From the NCBI GenBank assembly GCA_910577805.1, contig CAJTOE010000009.1, positions 1-31,038 on the forward strand: DNA of 31,038 nt, in the 5' to 3' direction. Within the stretch, counting starts at the first letter, position 1. The number at the start of each line of letters is the position of its first letter. The notes under the pieces were generated by a model, which saw only the letters and a list, made by a program, of their open reading frames with translations, was not told the DNA's origin and ran no database searches. Positions 1 through 7,775 of the stretch are shown in pieces. The DNA comes from an uncultured Oscillospiraceae bacterium (GTDB lineage: Bacteria; Bacillota; Clostridia; Oscillospirales; Oscillospiraceae). The translations under genes and the position numbers were made by a program.

Positions 1-74
1 CCCGCCCCGCCCACAAGGTCCTGGCCGACGGCAAGAAGGTCCGCGTGTGCAAGAAGTGCGGCGCTGAAATCTGA
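1..74 (+). CDS. rplX: 50S ribosomal protein L24, 3' end only
   Basis: Only the last 23 codons are in the window, read in the frame that ends at the TGA at 72-74. The tail contains KVLADGKKVRVCKKCGAEI, which matches the C-terminus of bacterial L24 with its CxxC pair. L24 is an assembly-initiator protein of the large subunit. Its place directly before rplE, 17 bp away, is the standard spc-operon order. The start lies outside the window. Confidence 0.93.
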   Translation, partial: RPAHKVLADGKKVRVCKKCGAEI

Positions 75-91
75 GAGAGGAGGAGTTAACC

Positions 92-643
92 ATGGCCAAT
101 ACGCCTAATATGAAAAAGCTGTATCAGGACGAGGTCGCTCCTGCTCTGATGCAGAAGTTCGGCTATAAGTCCACCATGCAGATCCCCCGCCTGGAGAAGA
201 TCGTGGTCAACGTTGGCTGCAGCGAGGCCCGCGAGAATCCCAAGGTGCTGGACGCGGTGGTGTCCGACCTGACCACCATCACCGGCCAGAAGGCCGTGAT
301 CACCAAGGCCAAGAAGTCTGTGGCCAACTTTAAGCTGCGTGAGGGAATGCCCATCGGCGCGAAGGTCACCCTCCGGGGCAACAAGATGTGGGAGTTCCTG
401 GACCGGCTGTTCAACGTGGCCCTCCCCCGTGTGCGCGACTTCCGGGGCATCTCCGCCGACGCCTTCGACGGCCGGGGCAACTACGCCCTGGGCGTGAAGG
501 AGCAGCTGATCTTCCCGGAGATCGAGTACGACAAGATCGACAAGATCCGCGGCATGGACATCGTGGTATGCACCACCGCCCAGACGGACGAGGAGGCCCG
601 TGAGCTGTTGAAGCTGGTGGGCGCCCCCTTCGCCGGCCGCTAA
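92..643 (+). CDS. rplE: 50S ribosomal protein L5
   Basis: The 183-aa product has the usual length and sequence of bacterial L5, which binds 5S rRNA in the central protuberance of the large subunit. The N-terminus (MKKLYQDEVAPALMQKFGY) and the central TGQKAVITKAKKSVANFKLR block are typical. A strong ribosome-binding site (GGAGGAG at 79-85) precedes the ATG. It sits between rplX and rpsZ in the normal spc order and is cotranscribed with them. Confidence 0.98.
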   Translation: MANTPNMKKLYQDEVAPALMQKFGYKSTMQIPRLEKIVVNVGCSEARENPKVLDAVVSDLTTITGQKAVITKAKKSVANFKLREGMPIGAKVTLRGNKMWEFLDRLFNVALPRVRDFRGISADAFDGRGNYALGVKEQLIFPEIEYDKIDKIRGMDIVVCTTAQTDEEARELLKLVGAPFAGR

Positions 644-658
644 TGGAGGAGAGACGAT

Positions 659-844
659 ATGGCTAAGAAATCTATGATCCTGAAGCAGCAGAGAGCCCCC
701 AAGTTCTCCAGCCGGCAGTATAACCGCTGCAAGCTGTGCGGCCGGCCCCACGCCTATCTGCGGGACTACGGCATCTGCCGCATCTGCTTCCGGGAGCTGG
801 CCTATAAGGGACAGATCCCCGGCGTGCGCAAGGCAAGCTGGTAA
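659..844 (+). CDS. rpsZ: 30S ribosomal protein S14, type Z (zinc-binding)
   Basis: The 61-aa protein is the short, zinc-binding form of S14, not the ~100-aa zinc-free paralogue. Two CxxC pairs (CKLCGRPH and CRICFREL) form the zinc site, and the C-terminus GQIPGVRKASW is characteristic. S14 belongs to the head of the small subunit. The gene follows rplE by 15 bp with a GGAGGAG ribosome-binding site at 644-650. The C+ form is usual in Clostridia. A second, zinc-independent S14 is not in this window. Confidence 0.97.
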   Translation: MAKKSMILKQQRAPKFSSRQYNRCKLCGRPHAYLRDYGICRICFRELAYKGQIPGVRKASW

Positions 845-853
845 CGCCAAATT

Positions 854-887
854 CCGCGCAGGGCGGCCTCCGGCCGCCCTATCGCGG
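854..887 (+). promoter_or_regulatory. GC-rich hairpin after rpsZ
   Basis: CCGCG (854-858) and CGCGG (883-887) enclose a perfect inner stem AGGGCGGCC / GGCCGCCCT (860-880) with a 3-nt loop. Only a TTT follows, so it is a poor intrinsic terminator. It sits at the start of the one long gap in an otherwise compact operon. It may attenuate transcription, protect the 3' end, or form part of a regulatory leader for rpsH. Confidence 0.6.
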
Positions 888-954
888 TTTGGATATTTCC
901 CCGCCGGCGGACAATAGGTCGCAGCCCGCCTAGCTTCGATACCTTGCCGCCGTC

Positions 955-975
955 ACGGACGCTTGAAGCGCCCGT
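955..975 (+). promoter_or_regulatory. Small hairpin just upstream of the rpsH ribosome-binding site
   Basis: ACGG (955-958) pairs with CCGT (972-975), and CGCT pairs with AGCG around a TGA loop. The hairpin ends about 7 nt before the AAGGAGG ribosome-binding site (982-988) of rpsH, where it could affect ribosome access. No function can be read directly from the sequence. Confidence 0.4.
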
Positions 976-998
976 AATCTGTAAGGAGGTAAAAGTCT

Positions 999-1397
999 AT
1001 GCACATCACAGATCCCATTGCGGATATGCTCACCCGCATCCGCAACGCGAACAACGCCAAGCATGACACCGTGGACGTGCCCGCGTCCAACATGAAGAAG
1101 TCCATCGCGCAGATTTTGCTGGATGAAGGCTATATCAAGAACTTCCAGCTCATCGACGACGGCACCCAGGGCGTCATCCGCATCACCCTGAAGTACAACG
1201 CCGGAAAAGAGAAGGTCATCACCGACCTGCGCCGGGTCTCCAAGCCCGGCCTGCGTATCTACGCCGGCGCCGACGAGCTGCCCAAGGTCTTACGCGGACT
1301 GGGCATCGCCATCATTTCCACGTCCAAGGGCGTTATGACCGACAAGAAGGCCCGCACGGCCCATGTCGGCGGCGAAGTCCTGGCGTTCGTGTGGTAA
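999..1397 (+). CDS. rpsH: 30S ribosomal protein S8
   Basis: The 132-aa product begins MHITDPIADMLTRIRNAN and has the GLRIY and STSKGVMTDKKA motifs of S8, a primary 16S rRNA-binding protein of the small-subunit platform. An AAGGAGG site (982-988) precedes the ATG. In E. coli S8 is the translational repressor of the spc operon. Here a 154-bp gap with two hairpins precedes the gene, which makes local regulation possible but unproven. Confidence 0.98.
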   Translation: MHITDPIADMLTRIRNANNAKHDTVDVPASNMKKSIAQILLDEGYIKNFQLIDDGTQGVIRITLKYNAGKEKVITDLRRVSKPGLRIYAGADELPKVLRGLGIAIISTSKGVMTDKKARTAHVGGEVLAFVW

Positions 1398-1413
1398 GGA
1401 GGGAGTTTGAATT

Positions 1414-1959
1414 ATGTCGAGAATTGGTAGAGCTCCCATCGCCATCCCCGCCGGCGTGGAGATCAAGATCGAGGCGGACAACACCGTCACCGTGAAGGGC
1501 CCCAAGGGCACCCTCACCCAGAAGTTCCACCCCAATATGTCCATCAAGCAGGAGGGCGCGGAGATTACGGTCACCCGTCCCAACGACGCCAAGGAGAACC
1601 GCTCCCTGCACGGACTGACCCGCACCCTGGTCCACAACATGGTTGTGGGCGTTACCGACGGCTACAAGAAGGAGCTGGACGTGAACGGCGTGGGCTACCG
1701 TGTGGCTATGGACGGCAAGAAGCTGAAGATGAACCTGGGCTTCTCCCACGACGTGATCGTGGAGCCTGTGGAGGGCATCACCATTGAGGCCCCCTCCCCC
1801 AACAAGATCGTCATCAGCGGCTGCGACAAGCAGCAGGTGGGCCAGTTTGCCGCCGAAGTGAGAGAGAAAAGACCCCCCGAACCCTATAAGGGCAAGGGCA
1901 TCAAATACAGCGACGAGGTCATCCGCCGCAAGGCTGGTAAGACCGGCGCCAAGAAGTAA
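1414..1959 (+). CDS. rplF: 50S ribosomal protein L6
   Basis: The 181-aa product has the L6 N-terminus (SRIGRAPIAIPAGVEIKIE) and the conserved C-terminal RPPEPYKGKGIKY block, which binds 23S rRNA near the sarcin-ricin loop. The start is the ATG after an AAGGAGGGAG site (1397-1406) that overlaps the end of rpsH. Length and order in the spc operon are normal. Confidence 0.98.
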   Translation: MSRIGRAPIAIPAGVEIKIEADNTVTVKGPKGTLTQKFHPNMSIKQEGAEITVTRPNDAKENRSLHGLTRTLVHNMVVGVTDGYKKELDVNGVGYRVAMDGKKLKMNLGFSHDVIVEPVEGITIEAPSPNKIVISGCDKQQVGQFAAEVREKRPPEPYKGKGIKYSDEVIRRKAGKTGAKK

Positions 1960-1976
1960 GAAGGAGGTGTGCCACT

Positions 1977-2336
1977 ATGATCAATCGTCCTGATACCCGT
2001 TCCCAGCGCTTGAAGCGCCATAAGAGAGTGCGCGCCAAAATCTCCGGCACGCCCGAACGCCCCCGTCTGAACGTGTTCCGCAGCGAGACCAATATCTACG
2101 CCCAGATCATCGACGACGTCAACGGCGTGACCCTGGTCTCCGCTTCTTCCCTGGAGAAGGACTTTGCCTGTGAGGGCACCAAGTCCGACGCCGCCAAGCA
2201 GGTGGGCCGGAATGTGGCCGAGCGGGCCCGCGCCAAGGGCATCGAGACCGTGGTGTTCGACCGCGGCGGCTATGTCTACCACGGCCGTGTCCAGGCTTTG
2301 GCAGAGGGCGCCCGCGAGGGCGGCCTGCAGTTCTGA
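1977..2336 (+). CDS. rplR: 50S ribosomal protein L18
   Basis: The 119-aa product is a full-length L18, which binds 5S rRNA together with L5. The basic N-terminus (RLKRHKRVRAKISGTPERPRL), NVFRSETNIYAQIIDD, and the C-terminal FDRGGYVYHGRVQALAEGAREGGL motif are typical. An AAGGAGGTG site lies at 1960-1968. It sits 17 bp after rplF and 17 bp before rpsE. Confidence 0.98.
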   Translation: MINRPDTRSQRLKRHKRVRAKISGTPERPRLNVFRSETNIYAQIIDDVNGVTLVSASSLEKDFACEGTKSDAAKQVGRNVAERARAKGIETVVFDRGGYVYHGRVQALAEGAREGGLQF

Positions 2337-2353
2337 GGGAGGAGAAGAGAGCT

Positions 2354-2854
2354 ATGGCTAGATTTGAGAGAGAACCCAGCGAGTTCGTGGAGAAGCTTGT
2401 CTCCCTGAACCGCGTATCCAAAACGGTCAAGGGCGGCCGTATCTTCAAGTTCGCCGCCCTGATGGTGGTGGGCGACGAAAAGGGCCGCGTGGGTTTCGGC
2501 CTGGGCAAGGCCGCTGAGGTCCCGGAGGCCATCCGCAAGGGCATTGAGGACGCGAAGAAGAACATGGTCACCGTGTCCCTGTCCCGTACCACCATCCCCC
2601 ATGAGGTGCTGGGCGAGTTCGGCGCCGGCCGGGTGCTGATGAAGCCCGCCGCCCCCGGTACCGGCGTTATCGCCGGCGGTCCGGTGCGTGCCGTGATGGA
2701 GGCCGTGGGCATTAAGGACATCCGGACCAAGTGCCTGCGCTCCAACAATCCGCAAAACGTGGTCGCCGCCACCTTCGAGGGCCTGAAGGCCCTGCGCAGT
2801 CCTGAGCAGGTCGCTCGGGTCCGCGGCAAGAGCGTGGACGAGATCGTTGGTTAA
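2354..2854 (+). CDS. rpsE: 30S ribosomal protein S5
   Basis: The 166-aa product has the S5 N-terminal double-stranded-RNA-binding domain (VSLNRVSKTVKGGRIFKF) and the C-terminal domain with GTGVIAGGPVRAVMEAVGI. S5 acts in mRNA entry and decoding fidelity. The ATG follows GGAGGAG (2339-2345). It is followed by rpmD 13 bp downstream. Confidence 0.98.
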   Translation: MARFEREPSEFVEKLVSLNRVSKTVKGGRIFKFAALMVVGDEKGRVGFGLGKAAEVPEAIRKGIEDAKKNMVTVSLSRTTIPHEVLGEFGAGRVLMKPAAPGTGVIAGGPVRAVMEAVGIKDIRTKCLRSNNPQNVVAATFEGLKALRSPEQVARVRGKSVDEIVG

Positions 2855-2867
2855 GGAGGACGTTCCA

Positions 2868-3050
2868 ATGGCTAAACTGAACATTAAGCTGGTCAAGAGC
2901 CTGAACGGCCGCATCGCCAAGCACAAGGCGACTGCCGAGGCCCTGGGCCTGCGCAAGATCGGCGACGTCACCGTGCAGCCTGATAACGAGGCCACCCGTG
3001 GCAAGATCGCCCACATCGGCTACCTGCTCCAGGTGTCCGAGGAAAACTAA
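2868..3050 (+). CDS. rpmD: 50S ribosomal protein L30
   Basis: The 60-aa product (MAKLNIKLVKSLNGRIAKH...) matches bacterial L30 in length and in the block LGLRKIGDVTVQPDN. An in-frame TTG at 2847 would extend it by seven residues into the end of rpsE. The ATG at 2868 is preferred because AAGGAGGA (2853-2860) is correctly spaced and the resulting protein has the family length. Confidence 0.96.
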   Translation: MAKLNIKLVKSLNGRIAKHKATAEALGLRKIGDVTVQPDNEATRGKIAHIGYLLQVSEEN

Positions 3051-3063
3051 GGAGGCGTGAGCA

Positions 3064-3504
3064 ATGAACCTGCATGAACTTTCCCCCGCCGCCGGCTCCA
3101 ATGCCAAGCCCTACCGCAAGGGCCGCGGCGCCGGCTCCGGCAACGGCAAGACCGCAGGCCGCGGACACAAGGGCCAGTGGGCCCGTTCCGGCGGCGGAGT
3201 CCGGGTGGGCTTCGAGGGCGGCCAGATGCCTCTGGCCCGCCGCCTGCCCAAGCGCGGCTTCCACAACATTTTCGCAAAGCGTCTGGAGTCCGTCAACGTG
3301 TCCGCCCTGGAGAAATTCGAGGCCGGCAGCGTGGTGACGGCCCAGGACCTGCTGGACGCGGGCGTTCTGTCCAAGTGCCAGTACGGCGTTAAAATCCTCG
3401 GCAACGGCTCTCTGTCCAAGAAGCTGACCGTCCGCGCCTCCGCCTTCTCCGCTTCCGCCAAGGAAAAAATTGTGGCAGCAGGTGGTAGGTGGGAGGTGGT
3501 CTGA
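3064..3504 (+). CDS. rplO: 50S ribosomal protein L15
   Basis: The 146-aa product has the L15 hallmark glycine-rich RNA-binding N-terminus (KGRGAGSGNGKTAGRGHKGQ), then GGVRVGFEGGQMPLARRLPKRGF and a C-terminal domain. The start ATG follows AAGGAGGCG (3050-3058). Its stop precedes the secY ATG by 2 bp, and the secY ribosome-binding site lies within the rplO 3' end, suggesting translational coupling. Confidence 0.98.
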   Translation: MNLHELSPAAGSNAKPYRKGRGAGSGNGKTAGRGHKGQWARSGGGVRVGFEGGQMPLARRLPKRGFHNIFAKRLESVNVSALEKFEAGSVVTAQDLLDAGVLSKCQYGVKILGNGSLSKKLTVRASAFSASAKEKIVAAGGRWEVV

Positions 3505-3506
3505 GC

Positions 3507-4871
3507 ATGATAGAGACCATCCGCAACGCATGGAAGGTGCCGGAGCTGAAGAAGAAGCTGATGTTCACCATCTTCGCTCTGCTGATCTTCCGTCTGGGTG
3601 CCGCCATTCCGGTGCCCTATATCAACACCGACGGCCTGCGTGAGTTCCTCCAGGGCCAGAGCGGCACCATCCTGAGTCTGATGAACGCCATGAGCGGCTC
3701 CGCCTTTGCCATGGCGACCGTATTCGCCCTGTCCATCCAGCCGTATATCAACAGCTCCATTATCATTCAGCTGCTCACCGTGGCCATCCCGGCTTTGGAG
3801 CGGCTGCAAAAGGAGGGCGGTGAGGAAGGCCGTAAGAAAATCGCGTCCATCACCCGCTACACCACCGTGGCTATCGCCCTGCTGCAGGGCTACGGCTACT
3901 ACAGCCTGATCAATTACTACGGCCTGATCGACACCGCAGGCATGAGCGGCATCTGGGTCGGCATCGTCATCGTGCTGTCCTTCACCGCCGGCTCCGCCTT
4001 CCTGATGTGGCTGGGTGAGCAGATCACCGAGTTCGGCATCGGCAACGGCATCTCCATCATCCTGTTCGCGGGCATCGTGTCCCGCGTCCCCCAGATGGTC
4101 AGCGATATGTACGTGGGCGTCAGCCGCTGGATGAACCCCCTCAGCGAGGAGACTTTGGCCGGTATGGGCGAGACCCAGCGCAAGGCCTATGAGAGCAGCC
4201 TGCTCCACCCCGCCGCCATCCCCGTGATCGTCATCGGGATGCTGGCCCTGGTGGTCTTTATCGTGTTCATCAACAACGCCGAGCGCCGCCTGCCTGTGCG
4301 CTATGCCAAGCGGGTGGTGGGCCGCAAGACCTACGGCGGTCAGTCCACTCACATCCCCATGAAGGTGAGCATGAGCGGCGTTATGCCCATCATCTTTGCC
4401 CAGTCCATCGCCTCCCTCCCCGCGACCATCGGCGCGTTTGCCCACTGGACCGTGGAGAGCGAGGGCTTCGGCGGCGGCCTGATGCGTCTGTTTGACTCCA
4501 GCCGCCCCTTCTACAGCATTCTCTATTTCCTGCTGATCGTCGGCTTCAGTTATTTCTATTCCACCATGGCCTTCAACCCCATTGAGGTGGCCAACAACCT
4601 GAAGAAGAACGGCGGCTTCATCCAGGGCTTCCGCCCCGGCAGACCCACCGCCGAGTTCATCATGAACGTTCTGAACAAGATCACCATGTTCGGCGCCCTC
4701 TATCTGGCGGTGGTGGCTCTGGCCCCCATCATCACGGGCAACCTTATCGGCATCAGATCCCTGGCCATCGGCGGCACCTCGGTCATCATCGTGGTGGGCG
4801 TGGCCCTGGAGACCATGAAGCAGCTGGAGGCCCAGATGCTGATGCGCCACTACAAGGGCTTCCTTGAGTGA
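3507..4871 (+). CDS. secY: Preprotein translocase subunit SecY
   Basis: This is the channel-forming subunit of the Sec translocon, 454 aa with about ten membrane segments. Visible motifs are the first-helix region MFTIFALLIFRLGAAIPVP, the TM2 plug region, INNAERRLPVRYAKR in the loop before TM7, and FNPIEVANNLKKNGGFIQG in the cytosolic loop before TM9. The ATG at 3507 is chosen over an upstream in-frame GTG at 3489 because GGGAGGTGG (3491-3499) is well placed and the protein then begins MIETIRNAWKVPELKKK, the usual SecY start. It overlaps the upstream in-frame extension of adk but not its likely start. Confidence 0.97.
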   Translation: MIETIRNAWKVPELKKKLMFTIFALLIFRLGAAIPVPYINTDGLREFLQGQSGTILSLMNAMSGSAFAMATVFALSIQPYINSSIIIQLLTVAIPALERLQKEGGEEGRKKIASITRYTTVAIALLQGYGYYSLINYYGLIDTAGMSGIWVGIVIVLSFTAGSAFLMWLGEQITEFGIGNGISIILFAGIVSRVPQMVSDMYVGVSRWMNPLSEETLAGMGETQRKAYESSLLHPAAIPVIVIGMLALVVFIVFINNAERRLPVRYAKRVVGRKTYGGQSTHIPMKVSMSGVMPIIFAQSIASLPATIGAFAHWTVESEGFGGGLMRLFDSSRPFYSILYFLLIVGFSYFYSTMAFNPIEVANNLKKNGGFIQGFRPGRPTAEFIMNVLNKITMFGALYLAVVALAPIITGNLIGIRSLAIGGTSVIIVVGVALETMKQLEAQMLMRHYKGFLE

Positions 4872-4887
4872 TAGGGAGGCGAGGGTA

Positions 4888-5520
4888 TTGAAGCTGATCC
4901 TATTGGGCGCCCCCGGAGCCGGGAAAGGCACCCAGGCTGAAATTTTGAGCGAAAAGCTGCACATCCCCACCATCTCCACCGGCAATATGCTCCGGGCCGC
5001 CATCCAGAACGGCACCCCCGTGGGCCTGGAGGCCAAGTTCTATATGGACGCGGGTAAGCTGGTCCCCGACCAGGTGATCATCGGCATCGTGGCCGAGCGG
5101 GTGGCCCAGGCGGACTGCGCCGGGGGCTATATCCTGGACGGCGTGCCCCGGACCCTGGGTCAGGCGGAAGCCCTGGACCAGGCCGGCGTCACCTTTGACC
5201 GGGTGCTGTCCATCGAGATTTCCGACCAGGAGATCGAGGAGCGCATGGGCGGACGGCGCGTTTGCAGCCAGTGCGGCGCGCCCTACCACACCGCCGCCCG
5301 CCCCCCCAAGCAGGAGGGCGTGTGCGACAGCTGCGGCGGAGCGCTGGCCCAGCGGGAGGACGACCGTCCGGAGACGGTGCGCCGCCGTTTGGAGGTGTAC
5401 CACCAGGAGACGGAGCCTCTGAAGGATTACTACCAGGCAAAAGGCGTCCTGCGCACGGTGGATAACCAGGCGACCATCCAGGCCACCACCGAGGCGATGA
5501 TGGAGGCGCTGAAGGCTTGA
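4888..5520 (+). CDS. adk: Adenylate kinase, zinc-lid type
   Basis: The enzyme converts ATP + AMP to 2 ADP in the cytoplasm. The 210-aa product has the P-loop GAPGAGKGT (residues 7-15), the AMP-binding region TGNMLRAAI, DGVPRT, and a lid with four cysteines (C126, C129, C146, C149) that should bind zinc, as in Gram-positive enzymes. The start is taken as the TTG at 4888, which follows AGGGAGGCGAGG (4873-4884) and yields MKLILLGAPG. An upstream TTG at 4864 would overlap secY and add eight atypical residues. It lies between secY and map as in most Firmicutes. Confidence 0.96.
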   Translation: MKLILLGAPGAGKGTQAEILSEKLHIPTISTGNMLRAAIQNGTPVGLEAKFYMDAGKLVPDQVIIGIVAERVAQADCAGGYILDGVPRTLGQAEALDQAGVTFDRVLSIEISDQEIEERMGGRRVCSQCGAPYHTAARPPKQEGVCDSCGGALAQREDDRPETVRRRLEVYHQETEPLKDYYQAKGVLRTVDNQATIQATTEAMMEALKA

Positions 5521-5531
5521 AGAGCATTGAA

Positions 5532-6296
5532 ATGATCTCCATCAAATCCACCCGTGAGATCGAGGCTATGCGCCGGGCCGGGCGGCTCACTGCCCAGGCC
5601 CGCGCCCTGGCCGGTTCCATGGTGCGGCCGGGGGTGACCACCCGCGAGATCGACACGGCGGTGCGCCGGTTCATCGAGAGCCACGGCGCAAAGCCCTCCT
5701 TTCTGGGCTACGGCGGGTTCCCCGCCTCCGCCTGCATCTCCGTCAACGACGAGGTGATCCACGGCATCCCCGGCCCCCGGAAGCTGGAGGAAGGGGACAT
5801 CGTCAGCGTGGACGTGGGGGCGTTTCTGGGCGGGTTCCATGGGGACTGCGCCGCCACCTACCCCTGTGGGCAGGTGGACGAGGCCGCCATGGAGCTGATT
5901 CGGGTGACCCAGCAGAGCTTCTGGGAGGGCGTCCGGCTGGCCCGCAAGGGCAGCCGGGTGTCGGATATCTCCCACGCGGTCCAGGCCTACGTGGAGGCCC
6001 ACGGCTTCTCCGTGGTCCGAGACTATGTGGGCCACGGGGTCGGCCGGAAGATGCACGAGCCCCCGGAGGTGCGCAACTTCGGCCCCGCAGGCCACGGACC
6101 CCGGCTCCAGCCGGGCATGACCCTGGCGGTGGAGCCCATGGTCAACCAGGGGGACTGGCAGGTCAAGGTCCTGCCGGACAACTGGACCGTCAAGACCCTG
6201 GACGGGCGGTGGGCCGCGCACTATGAGAACACCATCCTCATCACCGAGGAGGAGCCGGAAATCCTCACAGTCACGGAGGACGGCGGCTATGTTTGA
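5532..6296 (+). CDS. map: Type I methionine aminopeptidase
   Basis: The enzyme removes the initiator methionine from nascent proteins. The 254-aa product has all dimetal ligands in order, D94, D105, H168, E201 and E232, plus the substrate-contacting H77. It lacks any N-terminal SH3 or zinc extension, so it is the short bacterial form. The ATG at 5532 gives the usual MISIKSTREIEAMRRAG start. A TTG at 5517 that overlaps the adk stop is an alternative, with GGAGG at 5502-5506. The 3' end overlaps the next gene by 8 bp. Confidence 0.96.
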   Translation: MISIKSTREIEAMRRAGRLTAQARALAGSMVRPGVTTREIDTAVRRFIESHGAKPSFLGYGGFPASACISVNDEVIHGIPGPRKLEEGDIVSVDVGAFLGGFHGDCAATYPCGQVDEAAMELIRVTQQSFWEGVRLARKGSRVSDISHAVQAYVEAHGFSVVRDYVGHGVGRKMHEPPEVRNFGPAGHGPRLQPGMTLAVEPMVNQGDWQVKVLPDNWTVKTLDGRWAAHYENTILITEEEPEILTVTEDGGYV

Positions 6297-6558
6297 TTAC
6301 ACAGGACAAATCGTGCGGGCCAAGGCCGGACGGGACCAGGGAGGCGTGTTCTGCGTGGTGGGGGAGGACCCCGCCCGGAGGCTGCTTCTGCTGGCCGACG
6401 GCAAACGCCGCAGGCTGTCCCGGCCCAAGGGAAAGAAGGAGAAGCATTTGACGGTTCTGGACCACCGGCTTCCCCAGCGTCCGCAGTCCGACCGAGAGCT
6501 GAGAAGGGCGCTGGCCGCCTTCAAGGGAGGTAATCACGCTTGGCAAAAGACGATATGA
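6289..6558 (+). CDS. KOW-domain RNA-binding protein
   Basis: This 89-aa basic protein begins MFDYTGQIVRAKAGRDQGGVF, a KOW-type turn of the kind found in L14e/L27e-like and other ribosomal or RNA-binding proteins. It continues with a lysine/arginine-rich stretch (GKRRRLSRPKGKKEKH). The start ATG (6289) lies inside the end of map and has ACGGAGGA (6273-6280) upstream. The 3' end overlaps infA by 19 bp. A KOW gene between map and infA recurs in Clostridia. A ribosome-associated role is inferred from domain and position only; its function is not established. Confidence 0.85.
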   Translation: MFDYTGQIVRAKAGRDQGGVFCVVGEDPARRLLLLADGKRRRLSRPKGKKEKHLTVLDHRLPQRPQSDRELRRALAAFKGGNHAWQKTI

Positions 6559-6758
6559 TCGAACTGGAGGGAGTCGTGACCGAGTCCCTTCCCAATACCA
6601 CGTTCCACGTGGACATCGGAAACGGCCACATCATCCTGGCCCATATCTCCGGCAAGCTGCGCATGAATTTTATCCGGATTCTGCCCGGCGACAAGGTCAC
6701 GGTGCAAATGTCGCCCTATGACCTGACCCGCGGCCGGATCACCTGGCGCAGCAAGTAA
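6540..6758 (+). CDS. infA: Translation initiation factor IF-1
   Basis: The 72-aa product is a single S1/OB-fold protein (MAKDDMIELEGVVTESLPNTTFHVDIGNGHIILAHISGK split across conserved strands) that occupies the ribosomal A site during initiation. Length and the C-terminal SPYDLTRGRITWR are standard. It starts with TTG at 6540 after AGGGAGGTAA (6525-6534). The start lies inside the end of the KOW gene, so its translation is probably coupled to that gene. Confidence 0.97.
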   Translation: MAKDDMIELEGVVTESLPNTTFHVDIGNGHIILAHISGKLRMNFIRILPGDKVTVQMSPYDLTRGRITWRSK

Positions 6759-6834
6759 GAACAAACGACCGCAGGCCCGGAGCCTTGCCTTTGGGCCGCG
6801 GGGCCATCAAGGCATTCATCAGGAGGTTTTAACA

Positions 6835-6948
6835 ATGAAAGTCAGACCGTCCGTGAAGCCCATGTGCGAGAAGTGCAAAGTCATCAAGCGCAAGGGCAAA
6901 GTCATGGTTATTTGCGAAAACCCGAAACATAAGCAGAGACAAGGTTAA
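6835..6948 (+). CDS. rpmJ: 50S ribosomal protein L36
   Basis: This 37-aa protein (MKVRPSVKPMCEKCKVIKR...) is the zinc-ribbon form of L36 with C11, C14, C27 and H32 as ligands. It was found by reading the gap between infA and rpsM. A strong AGGAGG site (6821-6826) precedes the ATG. The 76 bp between infA and rpmJ contain a GC-rich pairing segment but no T-run. Confidence 0.97.
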   Translation: MKVRPSVKPMCEKCKVIKRKGKVMVICENPKHKQRQG

Positions 6949-6967
6949 ATTGGAGGTGCTGTAATAA

Positions 6968-7336
6968 ATGGCTCGTATTGCCGGCATTGACCTGCCGAAG
7001 GAGAAACGAATCGAGATCGGCCTCACGTATATCTACGGCATTGGGCGCACCAGCGCCAACAAGATCCTGGCGGAGGCCGGGGTGAACCCGGATACCCGCG
7101 TGAAAGACCTGAGCGAGGCCGACGAGGCCAAGCTGCGTGAGATCATCGGACACAGCTACACGGTGGAGGGCGACCTGCGCCGGAACGTGGCAATGGACAT
7201 CAAGCGCCTGACGGAGATCGGCTGCTACCGCGGCATCCGCCACCGCAAGGGCTTGCCCGTCCGCGGACAGCGCAGCAAGACCAACGCCCGTACCCGTAAG
7301 GGTCCCAAGCGCACGGTCGCCAATAAGAAGAAGTAA
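6968..7336 (+). CDS. rpsM: 30S ribosomal protein S13
   Basis: The 122-aa product begins MARIAGIDLPKEKRIEIGLTY and carries the C-terminal RGLPVRGQRTKTNART-like segment (KGLPVRGQRSKTNARTRKG) that contacts tRNA and the intersubunit bridge. An AATTGGAGGTGCT site (6949-6960) precedes the ATG. It opens the alpha-operon part of the cluster (rpsM-rpsK-rpsD-rpoA-rplQ). Confidence 0.98.
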   Translation: MARIAGIDLPKEKRIEIGLTYIYGIGRTSANKILAEAGVNPDTRVKDLSEADEAKLREIIGHSYTVEGDLRRNVAMDIKRLTEIGCYRGIRHRKGLPVRGQRSKTNARTRKGPKRTVANKKK

Positions 7337-7351
7337 GGGAGGGATATACAA

Positions 7352-7750
7352 ATGGCTGCGAACAAAGGAAAGAAAGTCGTCCGTAAGCGCCGTGAGCGCA
7401 AAAACGTAGAGAAGGGCCAGGTGCATATCCGCTCCTCCTTCAACAATACCATGGTCACCGTCACCGACACCCAGGGCAATGCCCTGTCCTGGTGCTCCTC
7501 CGGCGCCCTGAACTTCCGGGGCTCCCGGAAATCCACCCCCTACGCCGCCCAGAGCGCCGCCGAGACGGCCGCCAAGGCCGCGATGGAGTATGGCCTGAAG
7601 AGCGTAGAGGTGTTCGTGAAGGGCCCCGGCGCCGGCCGTGAGGCCGCTATCCGGGCGCTCCAGGCTGTGGGCCTGGAGGTCACCCTGATCAAAGACGTGA
7701 CCCCCGTGCCCCACAACGGCTGCCGCCCCCCCAAGCGCCGCCGCGTCTGA
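7352..7750 (+). CDS. rpsK: 30S ribosomal protein S11
   Basis: The 132-aa product has the basic N-terminus typical of Gram-positive S11 (KGKKVVRKRRERKNVEKG), the strand HIRSSFNNTMVTVTDTQGN, and the C-terminal DVTPVPHNGCRPPKRRRV. S11 lines the mRNA path of the small-subunit platform. It is spaced 15 bp from rpsM with AGGGAGGGA (7337-7345) upstream. Confidence 0.98.
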   Translation: MAANKGKKVVRKRRERKNVEKGQVHIRSSFNNTMVTVTDTQGNALSWCSSGALNFRGSRKSTPYAAQSAAETAAKAAMEYGLKSVEVFVKGPGAGREAAIRALQAVGLEVTLIKDVTPVPHNGCRPPKRRRV

Positions 7751-7775
7751 TCTGGAAGAAGGAGGATTTTGACAC

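Noticed and set aside
3111..5036. A 641-aa minus-strand open frame opposite rplO-secY-adk
   Set aside because: It is antisense to three certain genes, is dominated by His, Gly, Asp and Ala, and has no ribosome-binding site or family match; it arises from GC-rich codon bias.
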